Source: Bacteroidales bacterium
GTDB taxonomy: Bacteria > Bacteroidota > Bacteroidia > Bacteroidales > ML635J-15
Direction: 5' to 3'
Assembly: GCA_017620015.1 (NCBI GenBank)
Contig: JAFZRE010000033.1
Location: 82,530 to 146,529 of the forward strand
Length of the DNA: 64,000 nt
Both the position numbers and the translations under genes were made by a program. Under the pieces are notes generated by a model, which saw only the letters and a list, made by a program, of their open reading frames with translations, did not search any database and was not told where the DNA came from. Of this stretch, positions 44,835 through 53,197 are shown piece by piece (positions within the stretch are counted from its first letter, which is position 1; each line of letters begins with the position of its first letter).

Positions 44835-45995
44835 TTACATTTGTGGTGGCACTGGTGGCATACCTGGCATTGGTGGCGGAACAGCACCGAACAGTGATGA
44901 AAGTTCCTGAACCGTACCTGCTGCTGCCCAAGCTGGCATACCCTGCTTCCATACCAATGTATCCTTTGTCAGCTGTCCGTTTGCAACCATTGACGACAAC
45001 GCATTCATATCGAAAGGGCCTGACTGCTGTCCGTTCACTGCCACGAAATAAGTCGATTGCGCCGGCATTGGTGGCGGAGCTACAGGCTGTTGCTGCTGAT
45101 ACATCGGTTGCTGCGGTTGCTGGTACATATTCTGTTGCGGATTCATTGCATTCATCATTTGTCCTGCCATAGCAAATCCCATGCCCATTCCCATTCCAGA
45201 TGCTGCTGCACCACCTCCAGGATTGGTTGCAGCGGCTTCCATAGCGTTTGCAGCCTGGAACTGAGTATACCTGTTGAGGTCGCCCAAAACGCCCATACTC
45301 GAACGCTTGTCCATAGCCTTTTCGACCTCTTCTGGAAGACTGATGTTCGACACAAGGAACTTGGTCATATTCAAGCCGTACTCCTTGTATTCATCAATTA
45401 TTACTTGACCTATTTTTTCGGAGAATTCATTGTAGTTTGAAGCCATATCCAGAACCGGAATTTTCGACTCTGCAACAGCATCCGAAAAACGGGTAATAAT
45501 GATATTTCTTAATTGATTGTTAATTTTTTCAACGGTGAAATCTCCATCGGTTCCAACGATGTCCTTGATGAACTTTCCAGCATCTTCAACCCTATATTCA
45601 TAAACGCCAAATGCACGCAGGCGAACTGGTCCAAATTCAGGGTCCCTAACCATAACCGGATTCGGGGTACCCCACTTGTTGTCAAGGAATTTCTTGGTGT
45701 TGACGAAGTAAACCTCGGCCTTGAACGGGCTGTTGAAACCATATTTCCAACCTTTCAACGTTGCAAGGATTGGCATATTCTCGGTCGTAAGCGTGTACAT
45801 ACCAGGCTGGTATATGTCGGCGATTTGACCTTCGTTGATGAATACAGCAACCTGCGATTCACGAACCGTAAGTTTTGCACCCATCTTTATCTCGTTCTGA
45901 TACCTTGGGAAACGGTAAACGATTGTGTTGTTCGACGGATCGAGCCAGTCGATGATGTCTATAAATTCATTTTTAAGTTTATTGAACAAACCCAT
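44835..45995 (-). CDS. SPFH-domain protein with C-terminal GYF_2 domain
   Basis: 386 residues. Residues about 30-230 are an SPFH (band 7) domain of the virion-core-protein/YdjI type (KMGAKLTVRESQVAVFINEGQIADIYQPGMYTL to FLVSNISLPEEVEKAMDKRS). A Gly/Ala/Met-rich stretch and a Gln/Pro-rich linker follow, then a GYF_2-like fold (YFVAVNGQQSGPFDMNALSSMVANGQLTKDTLVWKQGMPAW) and a proline-rich tail. No signal peptide. SPFH proteins form membrane-attached rings; GYF_2 binds proline-rich peptides, possibly its own tail. The role is unknown. Confidence 0.9.
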   Translation of the reverse strand: MGLFNKLKNEFIDIIDWLDPSNNTIVYRFPRYQNEIKMGAKLTVRESQVAVFINEGQIADIYQPGMYTLTTENMPILATLKGWKYGFNSPFKAEVYFVNTKKFLDNKWGTPNPVMVRDPEFGPVRLRAFGVYEYRVEDAGKFIKDIVGTDGDFTVEKINNQLRNIIITRFSDAVAESKIPVLDMASNYNEFSEKIGQVIIDEYKEYGLNMTKFLVSNISLPEEVEKAMDKRSSMGVLGDLNRYTQFQAANAMEAAATNPGGGAAASGMGMGMGFAMAGQMMNAMNPQQNMYQQPQQPMYQQQQPVAPPPMPAQSTYFVAVNGQQSGPFDMNALSSMVANGQLTKDTLVWKQGMPAWAAAGTVQELSSLFGAVPPPMPGMPPVPPQM

Positions 45996-46013
45996 ATCAC
46001 TACTTTTTTAATA

Positions 46014-46334
46014 TTAATAAATACACTTCTTTAATTCTATAATATGTTTTTCAATTGACACGAAAAGTTCTGACAATTTTTCGGCGAAATCGGCACATAA
46101 TTCAATTTTCAGCATATTTTCAAGTTCCGATATGCGTTCTGTAATTTTGACGAATCCAAATATGCCAACCGAGCCTTTCAACTTGTGAAGACTTGACGCA
46201 ACAGCATTACAATCGCCTTCTAACACCATTGTATTCAAAGAATTGCGCATGCCAGCACACTCGCCTTCAAAACAAGAAAGCAAACTTCGCTGCAACTCCA
46301 CATCGTTGGCAGTGCGTTCGTTGAATGCGTCCAT
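46014..46334 (-). CDS. Stand-alone histidine phosphotransfer (HPt) protein
   Basis: About 106 residues. SSLHKLKGSVGIFGFVKITERISELE is the HPt helix with the phosphorylated histidine (residue 50 from this start). It would relay phosphate between a hybrid histidine kinase and a response regulator; no hybrid kinase is in the window. The start is ATG 46334. A GTG at 46361 is also in frame but lies only 5 bp from the -7 element, and would need a leaderless message. It is followed 18 bp later by the SPFH gene. Confidence 0.85.
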   Translation of the reverse strand: MDAFNERTANDVELQRSLLSCFEGECAGMRNSLNTMVLEGDCNAVASSLHKLKGSVGIFGFVKITERISELENMLKIELCADFAEKLSELFVSIEKHIIELKKCIY

Positions 46335-46366
46335 TTCTATCTTCACTTCTGTCAAAGTCACAAATT

Positions 46367-46374
46367 CAAAGATA
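46367..46374 (-). promoter_or_regulatory. -7 element before the HPt gene
   Basis: TATCTTTG on the minus strand, a perfect TAnnTTTG. It sits directly after the terminator of the LytTR gene. It probably serves the HPt-SPFH-DHH-FKBP-nadD transcript. Confidence 0.5.
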
Positions 46375-46380
46375 CAAAAA

Positions 46381-46412
46381 AAAATAATACCTCAAAATTA
46401 AGGTATTATTTT
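46381..46412 (-). terminator. Intrinsic terminator after the LytS/LytTR genes
   Basis: AAAATAATACCT and AGGTATTATTTT pair over 12 bp with an 8-nt loop. On the minus strand a run of T follows. It lies 23 bp beyond the LytTR stop. Confidence 0.8.
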
Positions 46413-46435
46413 TTTTGATTTTATTAAGAACTACT

Positions 46436-47155
46436 TTATCTTCTCAACAGGCGAGTGTTTATATAGTCAACAAACGAATCCCTATACGAACGTCCAATTG
46501 GAACCTGGTTGCCCTTGATGTTGATATATGCACCGTCGATGTCGTCGATGTGGTTCACATTGACAATGTATGACTTGCTTACCCTGAAGAACATAGATTC
46601 CGGCAACTTGTTGAAGATAGTCTTTACGTTCATTGCGGTCATATACTTTCCGTGAGTTGCGTGAAGAATAACATAATCCTTCAAACCTTCAATGAAGAGC
46701 AAATCCTCGAAGTTAACCTTTACATACTTTCTTTCCGACTTGATGAAGATAAACTTGTCTTCAAATGCATCGAAAATACATGGCGATTCCGACATCTTGA
46801 TAAGTTCGTCGACCTTAGCAACCGACCTTACAAAGCGTTCGAACTTGATAGGCTTTACAAGGTAGTCAACAACGCCAAGTTCGTAAGCTTCAACACCATA
46901 CTCCGAGTGAGCGGTTGTCAATATTACCATTGGCGGATTGTCGAGATTCTTAAGGAATTCGATACCGTTCATTCCCGGCATCTCAATGTCGAGGAACATC
47001 AGGTCAACCTTGTTCTTCAACAAGAACTTGCTAGCCTCGGCTGTGTTGGCAAACTCGCCCATCAACTGGAGATTGTCCAGTTCTTCGATGTTCATCCTCA
47101 TACCTTCGCGTGCAAGAGGTTCATCATCTACAATAATACATTTAATCATTTTCAA
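46436..47155 (-). CDS. LytTR-family response regulator
   Basis: 239 residues. The receiver domain has the acidic pair VDDE and phosphorylated D56 in LFLDIEMPGMNG, with conserved T and K (ILTTAHSEYG, VDYLVKPI). The C-terminal LytTR DNA-binding domain includes FIEGLKDYVILHATHGKYMTAMNVKTIFNKLP and FFRVSKSYIVNVNHIDDI. It overlaps the histidine kinase gene by 14 bp, the typical arrangement of LytS/LytR-like pairs. Target genes are unknown; LytTR sites were not searched for. Confidence 0.95.
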   Translation of the reverse strand: MKMIKCIIVDDEPLAREGMRMNIEELDNLQLMGEFANTAEASKFLLKNKVDLMFLDIEMPGMNGIEFLKNLDNPPMVILTTAHSEYGVEAYELGVVDYLVKPIKFERFVRSVAKVDELIKMSESPCIFDAFEDKFIFIKSERKYVKVNFEDLLFIEGLKDYVILHATHGKYMTAMNVKTIFNKLPESMFFRVSKSYIVNVNHIDDIDGAYINIKGNQVPIGRSYRDSFVDYINTRLLRR

Positions 47156-48164
47156 TTACTATTTTTAGTTCAACATTAAAATACTTGTCGTCATTGCTAA
47201 TATTAAGTGTGTACTTGTCAGGACATAACAGGTCGAGCCTTTTTTTTGTGTTCTCGATTCCAATTCCACTCGACTTTGTTTTCTCCGCTGTCGTAGCAGT
47301 TTGTGTCTCGCACTTAGTATTACAAATGGCAAAGGAAACATTTTTTTCGTCAACTCCAATGAAAATTTTTATGAATTTTTCACCAAGAGAATTTTCACAA
47401 ACATACTTGAAGGCATTTTCAAGAAAAGATATTGACAAAAACGGATAAATCATCACACCGTCAAAGTTGCCTTTCTTCTGATAATCAATAGTCACATCTG
47501 TCTTACGGATTTTCTGCAGTTCAAGATAATTTTCGATGTGCTTAATGTCTGATTTTATCAAGACCTTCTTGTCAACACTTTCGTAAAGTTGGTATCTTAA
47601 CAATTCCGAAAGTTGCAGTACCATATCCGCCGATGCTAAAGCCTTCTCTTTTCGTGCCTGTATGTATATCACATTCAGTGTATTGAACAAGAAATGTGGA
47701 TTCAGTTGCAAGTTGAGATAATATAGTTCCAGACGATGCCTTTCCTCCTCCATCTGCCTTACCTTCTCGATTCTCTTCTTCTCACCAATTACAGAGAACG
47801 GATTGCCGATCATCGCAGCCAGATAAACTGAAGACAATTCTATTGCAGTGATATAAAACAAGTTGAGACTATCTGACATCCAACCAATCAAGAGCATATT
47901 GGCAATAATAATTGCAACATCAAAACATATAAAATGCCATATTTTGCATTTAGGCGACTTTACTATGAAACTCACGGCTACACAAGCCAATGCCACTACA
48001 AAAGTTTCGAGCAAGAGCAATTTCCACGCAAAATTCCAGTCTTGACAATCTGCAATTAATATATTTAGGACAATGGCGGCGAAATACAACAAAGTATAAT
48101 TCACTCTGTTGACAATCCTTCCTTTGGTGAAGAAACCGGTTCTGTCCTGTTTTTTCTTTTCCAT
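47142..48164 (-). CDS. LytS-like sensor histidine kinase
   Basis: 340 residues. Four hydrophobic segments (about residues 22-125) are followed by the His_kinase domain with LQLNPHFLFNTLNVIYIQARKE (H157) and a C-terminal ATPase segment (SFLENAFKYVCENSLGEK, SSGIGIENTKKRLDLL). The input domain is only the membrane bundle, so the signal is probably sensed in or near the inner membrane. It works with the LytTR regulator encoded next to it. Confidence 0.93.
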   Translation of the reverse strand: MEKKKQDRTGFFTKGRIVNRVNYTLLYFAAIVLNILIADCQDWNFAWKLLLLETFVVALACVAVSFIVKSPKCKIWHFICFDVAIIIANMLLIGWMSDSLNLFYITAIELSSVYLAAMIGNPFSVIGEKKRIEKVRQMEEERHRLELYYLNLQLNPHFLFNTLNVIYIQARKEKALASADMVLQLSELLRYQLYESVDKKVLIKSDIKHIENYLELQKIRKTDVTIDYQKKGNFDGVMIYPFLSISFLENAFKYVCENSLGEKFIKIFIGVDEKNVSFAICNTKCETQTATTAEKTKSSGIGIENTKKRLDLLCPDKYTLNISNDDKYFNVELKIVIEND

Positions 48165-48199
48165 TCCGAACGACAGTTTCGCAATAAGATTTGCAATCG

Positions 48200-48207
48200 C
48201 AAAGATA
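48200..48207 (-). promoter_or_regulatory. -7 element of the LytS/LytTR operon
   Basis: TATCTTTG on the minus strand, 35 bp before the kinase ATG. The -33 region upstream is not clear. Confidence 0.5.
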
Positions 48208-48346
48208 TAATATTTTTAGGAAAGTTGCTCGTAAAACTGCTGTATGAAATCGGAACAATATTGTATTTGCCGTGAATTTATACGAATAAGCATTATTGTT
48301 TTATTGACTGACTTAGATATTCACAAATGCAACACCCCAAAAACAC

Positions 48347-48366
48347 AAACGTTGCACGCAACGTTT
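48347..48366. repeat. REP-like palindromic hairpin, copy 4
   Basis: AAACGTTGC-AC-GCAACGTTT, a perfect 9-bp stem. The core GTTGCACGCAACG and the sequence to its right match the element at 381-415. Together with copy 5 it lies in the 304-bp gap 48165-48468, which holds no gene. Confidence 0.7.
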
Positions 48367-48444
48367 CTACAACTTGGAAACATTTGAAACAACATCAAAC
48401 AATTTTAAACTACATCAACCCAATATACATTCCATCCTGATATG

Positions 48445-48466
48445 GCGACGCAAGATTTTGCGTCGC
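48445..48466. repeat. REP-like palindromic hairpin, copy 5
   Basis: GCGACGCAA-GATT-TTGCGTCGC, a perfect 9-bp stem, two bases beyond the stop of the BamA-like gene. The arms belong to the common GTAGCGACGCAA...TTGCGTCGCTAC type. It may help terminate the minus-strand transcript. Confidence 0.7.
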
Positions 48467-48468
48467 TA

Positions 48469-50127
48469 CTAGAAATAACTTTTATACCCGAAATGTATCT
48501 TTGAATTGTTGAAACTGAACGGATTGCTGTTTTGTTTGCCTATTGCATACACTAGCGAAAAAATGCCGGCAGGCGTACTTAGATCGATGCCGACACCGAT
48601 TCCCAACGCAAAATTCCTCGCACTTTCGGCAGTAAACATCTTGCCGAAATACATTGCATCCGTCAAGACATACACGGCAGAATTGCGTTCAAACAGATAG
48701 CGCAACTCAATGTTCCCCAAGGTGTAGTAAGTTGCTGGCAACGACAGTTCATCGAAACCGCGCACGGTGTTCAATCCGCCGACCCACATAAGTTCGTTGT
48801 CGAAAATGCTCTTACTATAGATAAAACGAGAACTGTTACGTAACTTCACTGCAAAATTTCTCAGGAATCCGATATAACCACTAAAATCGTAATACACAGT
48901 AGATTGAAACAATGGATTTGGCTCTTCGTCCGCCCTTTTCTGTCCTGCATCAGCTGTTGCCTTGAACACAATTCCTCTGCGTGGATTACGGACATTGTCA
49001 ACATTACAATAGTCAACGCCAAAACCGAAAAGGTTCGTCTTGTACTTTGTATAATTCAGCGTGGTGTCGGAATTGTCTCCAATCGGGAACGAAGATGTGT
49101 TCCTGTAGTAGATATAAAAGCCCTTGCTAGTCGAATTGCCAACCATTACCTTTCCGTAAAAGTCGGTCTTGATGTACGACGAATCCTTCTTTTCAAGATT
49201 GAAGTCAGCCCCCACTCCTATTGGAGACTTAAAAATATATGGGAACGCAAATCCTACATCAAGGTTTTGGTTCTGTGTTTCGTACTTTTTCCACTTGAAC
49301 TTCAGATTTTCACCCTGATGGAAAACGTTTACCAGATTCAGGTCAATGTCGCCAGTAATCATCAGTTTGCCAGTGGTATAACTTTTGGGCATTATGCCAA
49401 GTACACCGCTGAACGAACTTGCCTTTTTGTTTTTCAGGAAAAGAAGAACGTCTGATTTTGTTTCGGAAAATGCCAGTTGGAAAGGCTGCTCTTGCTCCAA
49501 GAACGGAATGTTGGTTATTCTGCTGTCGATTCGATCAATCTTGTCGGTTGTCAGCAAGGTGTTTTTCCTCAGTTCAAGTGTGCGTTCCAAATAGTTCCTA
49601 TTAATCTTCGCATTTCCATTGATAATCAAGCTGTCAAGTTTCACAATCTGACCTTTGTCAACCTTTAGTTTGGCAGAAAAACTATTCTCGTCCATATTTA
49701 CACTGTCCAACCACGACTTTGCAAAGATATACCCTCGTGCTGTATAGTAATCAACGACTTGCCCACACAACTGCGTGTAAAACAATGGGCTTCCACCTTT
49801 ACGCCATATACGAAACGGAACTTCCGACACATCCACATTCACATTCCGCAATGGTTGTCCAAGTGTTGCGTATGCCGTCAAATCTTTGTCAATAACGCTT
49901 ATGCTGTCGTAGCCAGCCGACAGATAGGACTTGCGTTGCATCTTTGCAATATAGCTTTCCAAGAAGTTATTTGCAGCAATGCTGTCACTGCATTTTTTCA
50001 TTGAAGAAAAATGGTAATCATCTGATTCATTGTCGCGTACGAATATGCTGACTTTCTGCGAAAAAGCATTTGCACAGATAAATATCGTGAAAACAAGAAC
50101 CAATATGTTTCGTAGCGACAGTGACAT
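48469..50127 (-). CDS. BamA/TamA-superfamily outer-membrane protein
   Basis: 552 residues from ATG 50127. The signal peptide ends in ICANAFSQ. Residues about 75-200 contain POTRA-like strands (VDYYTARGYIFAKSWLD, GQIVKLDSLIINGNAKINRNYLERTLEL). The C-terminal half is a 16-stranded surface-antigen barrel with LMWVGGLNTVRGFDE, the VRGF/Y lid motif, ending in FGYKSYF. It is shorter than BamA, which has five POTRA domains, so it is more likely TamA-like or a dedicated translocator. The GTG seven codons upstream is a weaker start. Confidence 0.85.
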   Translation of the reverse strand: MSLSLRNILVLVFTIFICANAFSQKVSIFVRDNESDDYHFSSMKKCSDSIAANNFLESYIAKMQRKSYLSAGYDSISVIDKDLTAYATLGQPLRNVNVDVSEVPFRIWRKGGSPLFYTQLCGQVVDYYTARGYIFAKSWLDSVNMDENSFSAKLKVDKGQIVKLDSLIINGNAKINRNYLERTLELRKNTLLTTDKIDRIDSRITNIPFLEQEQPFQLAFSETKSDVLLFLKNKKASSFSGVLGIMPKSYTTGKLMITGDIDLNLVNVFHQGENLKFKWKKYETQNQNLDVGFAFPYIFKSPIGVGADFNLEKKDSSYIKTDFYGKVMVGNSTSKGFYIYYRNTSSFPIGDNSDTTLNYTKYKTNLFGFGVDYCNVDNVRNPRRGIVFKATADAGQKRADEEPNPLFQSTVYYDFSGYIGFLRNFAVKLRNSSRFIYSKSIFDNELMWVGGLNTVRGFDELSLPATYYTLGNIELRYLFERNSAVYVLTDAMYFGKMFTAESARNFALGIGVGIDLSTPAGIFSLVYAIGKQNSNPFSFNNSKIHFGYKSYF

Positions 50128-50141
50128 TCCTATAAAACGCA

Positions 50142-50163
50142 AAGACACGATTTTTCGTGTCTT
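50142..50163 (-). terminator. Hairpin between DUF4831 and the BamA-like gene
   Basis: AAGACACG and CGTGTCTT form an 8-bp stem with a 6-nt loop, after the DUF4831 stop on the minus strand. The downstream bases TGCGTTTT give only a weak T-tract, so read-through into the BamA-like gene is likely. Confidence 0.5.
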
Positions 50164-50205
50164 GCTGTGTTATTTTTGTGATTTTCCAAGCTTAAATGAG
50201 ACTTC

Positions 50206-51375
50206 TCATTTCGTGTAAATCGCCTTGATTGAACCGAATTTCTCGTCAAAAGCCACACGAAGTTTCTTGTTCTTGAATATTTCTGCTGGCAAATGACCGA
50301 GATAGCCGCACTGCGGAATGGTCATCAGACTTCTATAGTATGTAAAATCCTCGAAATCAACCGATACGGCCACATCTGCAGGAATCCTGTAGTACAAACC
50401 CATCACCTTTTCCTTTTTCTTAAGGTCGTGCTGTCTTCCATAGAAATCGCCCAGTTCCCTTGCCGCCTGCGAATTTTTTAGCACAAGACATACAGGTTCG
50501 GAATCGGCAGTCTTCTGCTCTACCACTTCGTCATCGGAAGTTATGTAACATATTGGTATTCTCTCTTCTGCGAGTTCCGGTTGTGGCGTATAGTAAAATA
50601 CATATTCACGAGTTTCCTTTACGACCTTTCCAACAAACAATTCAAGGTAACGCTTCTCCATATCCTTCAGTTCGTTGACCATAATGTCGATGTCCGCAGG
50701 CGGAGTTTCTGTCTCGAACTGAGCAGTAAGCACCTTGAACAGACGCTTCCTAATCTTGATGATGTAGTTTGCCGCTTCCTCAGCTTTCATCTCCTCGTCC
50801 TTGCTGATGATGACCTTATTATATATAGGTATCTTCTGGAAAACAGAATCCACCTCAACGACTTTGTATGTCGTATCGGTATTTCTTGTGAAATTCTGTT
50901 TCACGCCATAATCCATAAACAATGGAGTTGCTATGCTCGATGCCTTTGTGAAATGACGTTCTCCTTCTGCGTAAGAATCTTCTGCCTGCTGGTCGCAGTT
51001 ATAACCAGTGACAATGCCTCTGCTGTTGTAGTTAAGGTTGGCATCGTTGTCGCAAACAACCATGAAGCAAGCATTTGGATCGGGTTGTGCAATCTGGTTA
51101 ATGTCAACATTCTCAATCCGAACATCGGACACACTTGACATTGCTGCATTTTTAATGCACAGATATTTCTCGGCATATTTCGAATACGGACCAGGCATCA
51201 AAGTTTCCTTTGTAACAGTAACTTTTATTTCCAATGTCGTCTGCGGAAGATAATACAGGAATGCGTTTTTCTTTATTGCCACATCCGAATCGGAAATTGG
51301 GAAAACTTTTATCTGCGCAAATGAGCAAATAGATGATAATAAAAGTATTATAACAATCAAATTAAACCTTTTCAT
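50206..51375 (-). CDS. DUF4831 family secreted protein
   Basis: 389 residues from ATG 51375 with a signal peptide (MKRFNLIVIILLLSSICSFAQ). The order FLYYLPQTTLEIKVTVTKETLMPGPYSKYAEKYL, then DVRIENVDI, and GLYYRIPADVAVSVDFED matches DUF4831, a Bacteroidetes family of periplasmic or outer-membrane associated beta-rich proteins of unknown role. It is followed by the BamA-like gene, which hints at an envelope function. Confidence 0.85.
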   Translation of the reverse strand: MKRFNLIVIILLLSSICSFAQIKVFPISDSDVAIKKNAFLYYLPQTTLEIKVTVTKETLMPGPYSKYAEKYLCIKNAAMSSVSDVRIENVDINQIAQPDPNACFMVVCDNDANLNYNSRGIVTGYNCDQQAEDSYAEGERHFTKASSIATPLFMDYGVKQNFTRNTDTTYKVVEVDSVFQKIPIYNKVIISKDEEMKAEEAANYIIKIRKRLFKVLTAQFETETPPADIDIMVNELKDMEKRYLELFVGKVVKETREYVFYYTPQPELAEERIPICYITSDDEVVEQKTADSEPVCLVLKNSQAARELGDFYGRQHDLKKKEKVMGLYYRIPADVAVSVDFEDFTYYRSLMTIPQCGYLGHLPAEIFKNKKLRVAFDEKFGSIKAIYTK

Positions 51376-51406
51376 AAGAACAAGCATCTTTTTGAAAAAC
51401 AGATTG

Positions 51407-51437
51407 CAAAGTTAGAATAAAAATCAATATTCACAAA
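51407..51437 (-). promoter_or_regulatory. Bacteroidetes-type promoter of DUF4831
   Basis: On the minus strand TTTG (51437-51434), 19 bp, then TAACTTTG (51414-51407), a full consensus match 32 bp before the ATG. The -33 element overlaps the end of the NAD(P)HX gene. Confidence 0.7.
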
Positions 51438-52927
51438 ATGTTACATAATTGCTTAGTAACCACAGCTATCTTGTTTATAATGTCAGTCGCTACGGTTGAA
51501 ATCACACCATATTCTGCACTTGCAAGTTTTCCTGCTTCGCCATGAATCCACGTTCCTACAATCGCTGCATCGTCAACCGAATAACCTTGTGCAAGCAAAG
51601 AAGTTATTATGCCAGTCAGCACATCACCGCTTCCACCTGTGGCAATACCAGGATTCATACCTATATAGAATACTATGCGTCCGTCGGTAAGCGAAATTGC
51701 AGTAATTCCGCCTTTTAGCACAACGACACTTTTATGTTTCTGCGAAAAATCGGACATACCCCTGAGTCGTTCAAACGGATTTTCAACTTTACCGAAAAGC
51801 CTTTCGAACTCCTTCGGATGCGGTGTAAGCACACAACAATCAAGCTTATCGACCAAATGCCTATTGACAGCAATAACATTAATCGCATCGGCATCGACCG
51901 CCATCGGCTTCCGACAACTTAATGCTCTGTCAACAAGACTCATAGCCGATCCCCCAACTCCTATTCCTGGACCAATCCCAATGGCAGAAAACTTTTCAGC
52001 ATCACCGTTCCAATCATCCATGTACATCGCTTCGGGTACGGAAATCTGCATAATATTGCAGATATCATCGACTGATGAAATGCTAAGGAGTCCAACTCCA
52101 CTACGAAGACAAGCCCTCGAAGCCATAACTGCTGCACCAGCCTTGCCCTTGCCACCGGCTAGCAACAAGGCATGTCCGAAAGTACCCTTGTGGTCAAATG
52201 GTTGACGATGCTTCATCCTATCTCCCACATCGCTTTTCTCAATGCAATACCACGCACTTTCCATCTGCTCTGCGGCTTTCATTTCGTGGCCTATGTCAAC
52301 CAACCTAACATTGCCAAAATACTTGTAGTTTTCCGCAAACATCGACGACAACGGACGATTCCCTATTGAAAAAGTAAGATTCGCATAGATTATTGAACCA
52401 TTGTTCCGAGAATTATCCTCGCCAAACAAACCAGAAGGAATGTCAATGGACCAGACTTCTGCAAGAGATGAATTTATAACGCCGATGATGTCGGCAAACT
52501 TGCCTTTTACACTACGACTCAATCCAGTTCCAAAAATCGCATCTATCACTATGCAGTCTTCTGGAACAAAAAGACGTCCAATTTCACATTCGCAACGACT
52601 TAGGAACATGATTCCGTCTTCGCCATACCTATCTATATTAGTCTGGCATTCTGGACTGACTTTGTCCGAAAAATCACAAAAACAAACGCTTACATTCACG
52701 TTGTCTTCTCTCATCATTCTCGCCAAACCAAGTCCGTCGCCGCCATTGTTACCAGGTCCCGCCACAACCAAAAAGTTTTTCCTGTCCAAATCTGGACAAT
52801 AATACTTCATGTCGGCATAAAGTTTCTGCACGGCACGTTCCATAAGTTCGTATGACGAAATGCCTTGTGCCGACATCGTTAGAGCATCAAGTTGCTTGGT
52901 TTGTTGCGAGGTTAGAATCTTTTTCAT
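51431..52927 (-). CDS. nnrD: Bifunctional NAD(P)HX epimerase and dehydratase
   Basis: 498 residues from ATG 52927. The N-terminal YjeF domain has VVAGPGNNGGDGLGLAR and VIDAIFGTGL, and epimerises S/R-NAD(P)HX. The C-terminal carbohydrate-kinase-like domain has HKGTFGHALLLAGGKGKAGAAVMA, VLTPHPKEFERLFG and GMNPGIATGGSGDVLTGII, and dehydrates NAD(P)HX back to NAD(P)H using ADP. Longer upstream frames were rejected because they run over the promoter. The gene is single and divergent from the T9SS cargo gene. Confidence 0.95.
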   Translation of the reverse strand: MKKILTSQQTKQLDALTMSAQGISSYELMERAVQKLYADMKYYCPDLDRKNFLVVAGPGNNGGDGLGLARMMREDNVNVSVCFCDFSDKVSPECQTNIDRYGEDGIMFLSRCECEIGRLFVPEDCIVIDAIFGTGLSRSVKGKFADIIGVINSSLAEVWSIDIPSGLFGEDNSRNNGSIIYANLTFSIGNRPLSSMFAENYKYFGNVRLVDIGHEMKAAEQMESAWYCIEKSDVGDRMKHRQPFDHKGTFGHALLLAGGKGKAGAAVMASRACLRSGVGLLSISSVDDICNIMQISVPEAMYMDDWNGDAEKFSAIGIGPGIGVGGSAMSLVDRALSCRKPMAVDADAINVIAVNRHLVDKLDCCVLTPHPKEFERLFGKVENPFERLRGMSDFSQKHKSVVVLKGGITAISLTDGRIVFYIGMNPGIATGGSGDVLTGIITSLLAQGYSVDDAAIVGTWIHGEAGKLASAEYGVISTVATDIINKIAVVTKQLCNIL

Positions 52928-52946
52928 TCCACACTGATTTTTGGGG

Positions 52947-52954
52947 CAAAAATA
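52947..52954 (-). promoter_or_regulatory. -7 element before the NAD(P)HX repair gene
   Basis: TATTTTTG on the minus strand, 20 bp before the ATG, matches TAnnTTTG. No TTTG at the right distance was seen. Confidence 0.45.
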
Positions 52955-53010
52955 GTCTTTGTATGCAATACCTTTGAGATACATAGTAAAAATTGTTAAT
53001 AACTTTAACA

Positions 53011-53129
53011 TAAAACAGCAAATATGTTTTACAACATAATACATATTTTAAAAACATCAATTCGTTATTTTTTTCCACAAACGGCACTTTTGAACACAAT
53101 TACACCGACATGGATTTTGTTAACAAAAT
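53011..53129. promoter_or_regulatory. Two inverted repeats in the divergent gap upstream of the T9SS cargo gene
   Basis: TAAAACA-gcaaata-TGTTTTA at 53011-53031 and the perfect 16-bp palindrome ATTTTGTTAACAAAAT at 53114-53129. A TATTTTTG -7 element for the cargo gene follows at 53165-53172. The palindromes may be operators, but they could also be chance in an AT-rich gap. Confidence 0.4.
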
Positions 53130-53197
53130 GTTATTGTAAAAACATTCATTTTGTTTCGTTTTAATATTTTTGCAAAAATTAACTAAAAACAAACTGT

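Noticed and set aside
50206..51375. Assigning DUF4831 as a gliding or T9SS component
   Set aside because: No sequence feature links it to the Gld/Por proteins; only general envelope context.
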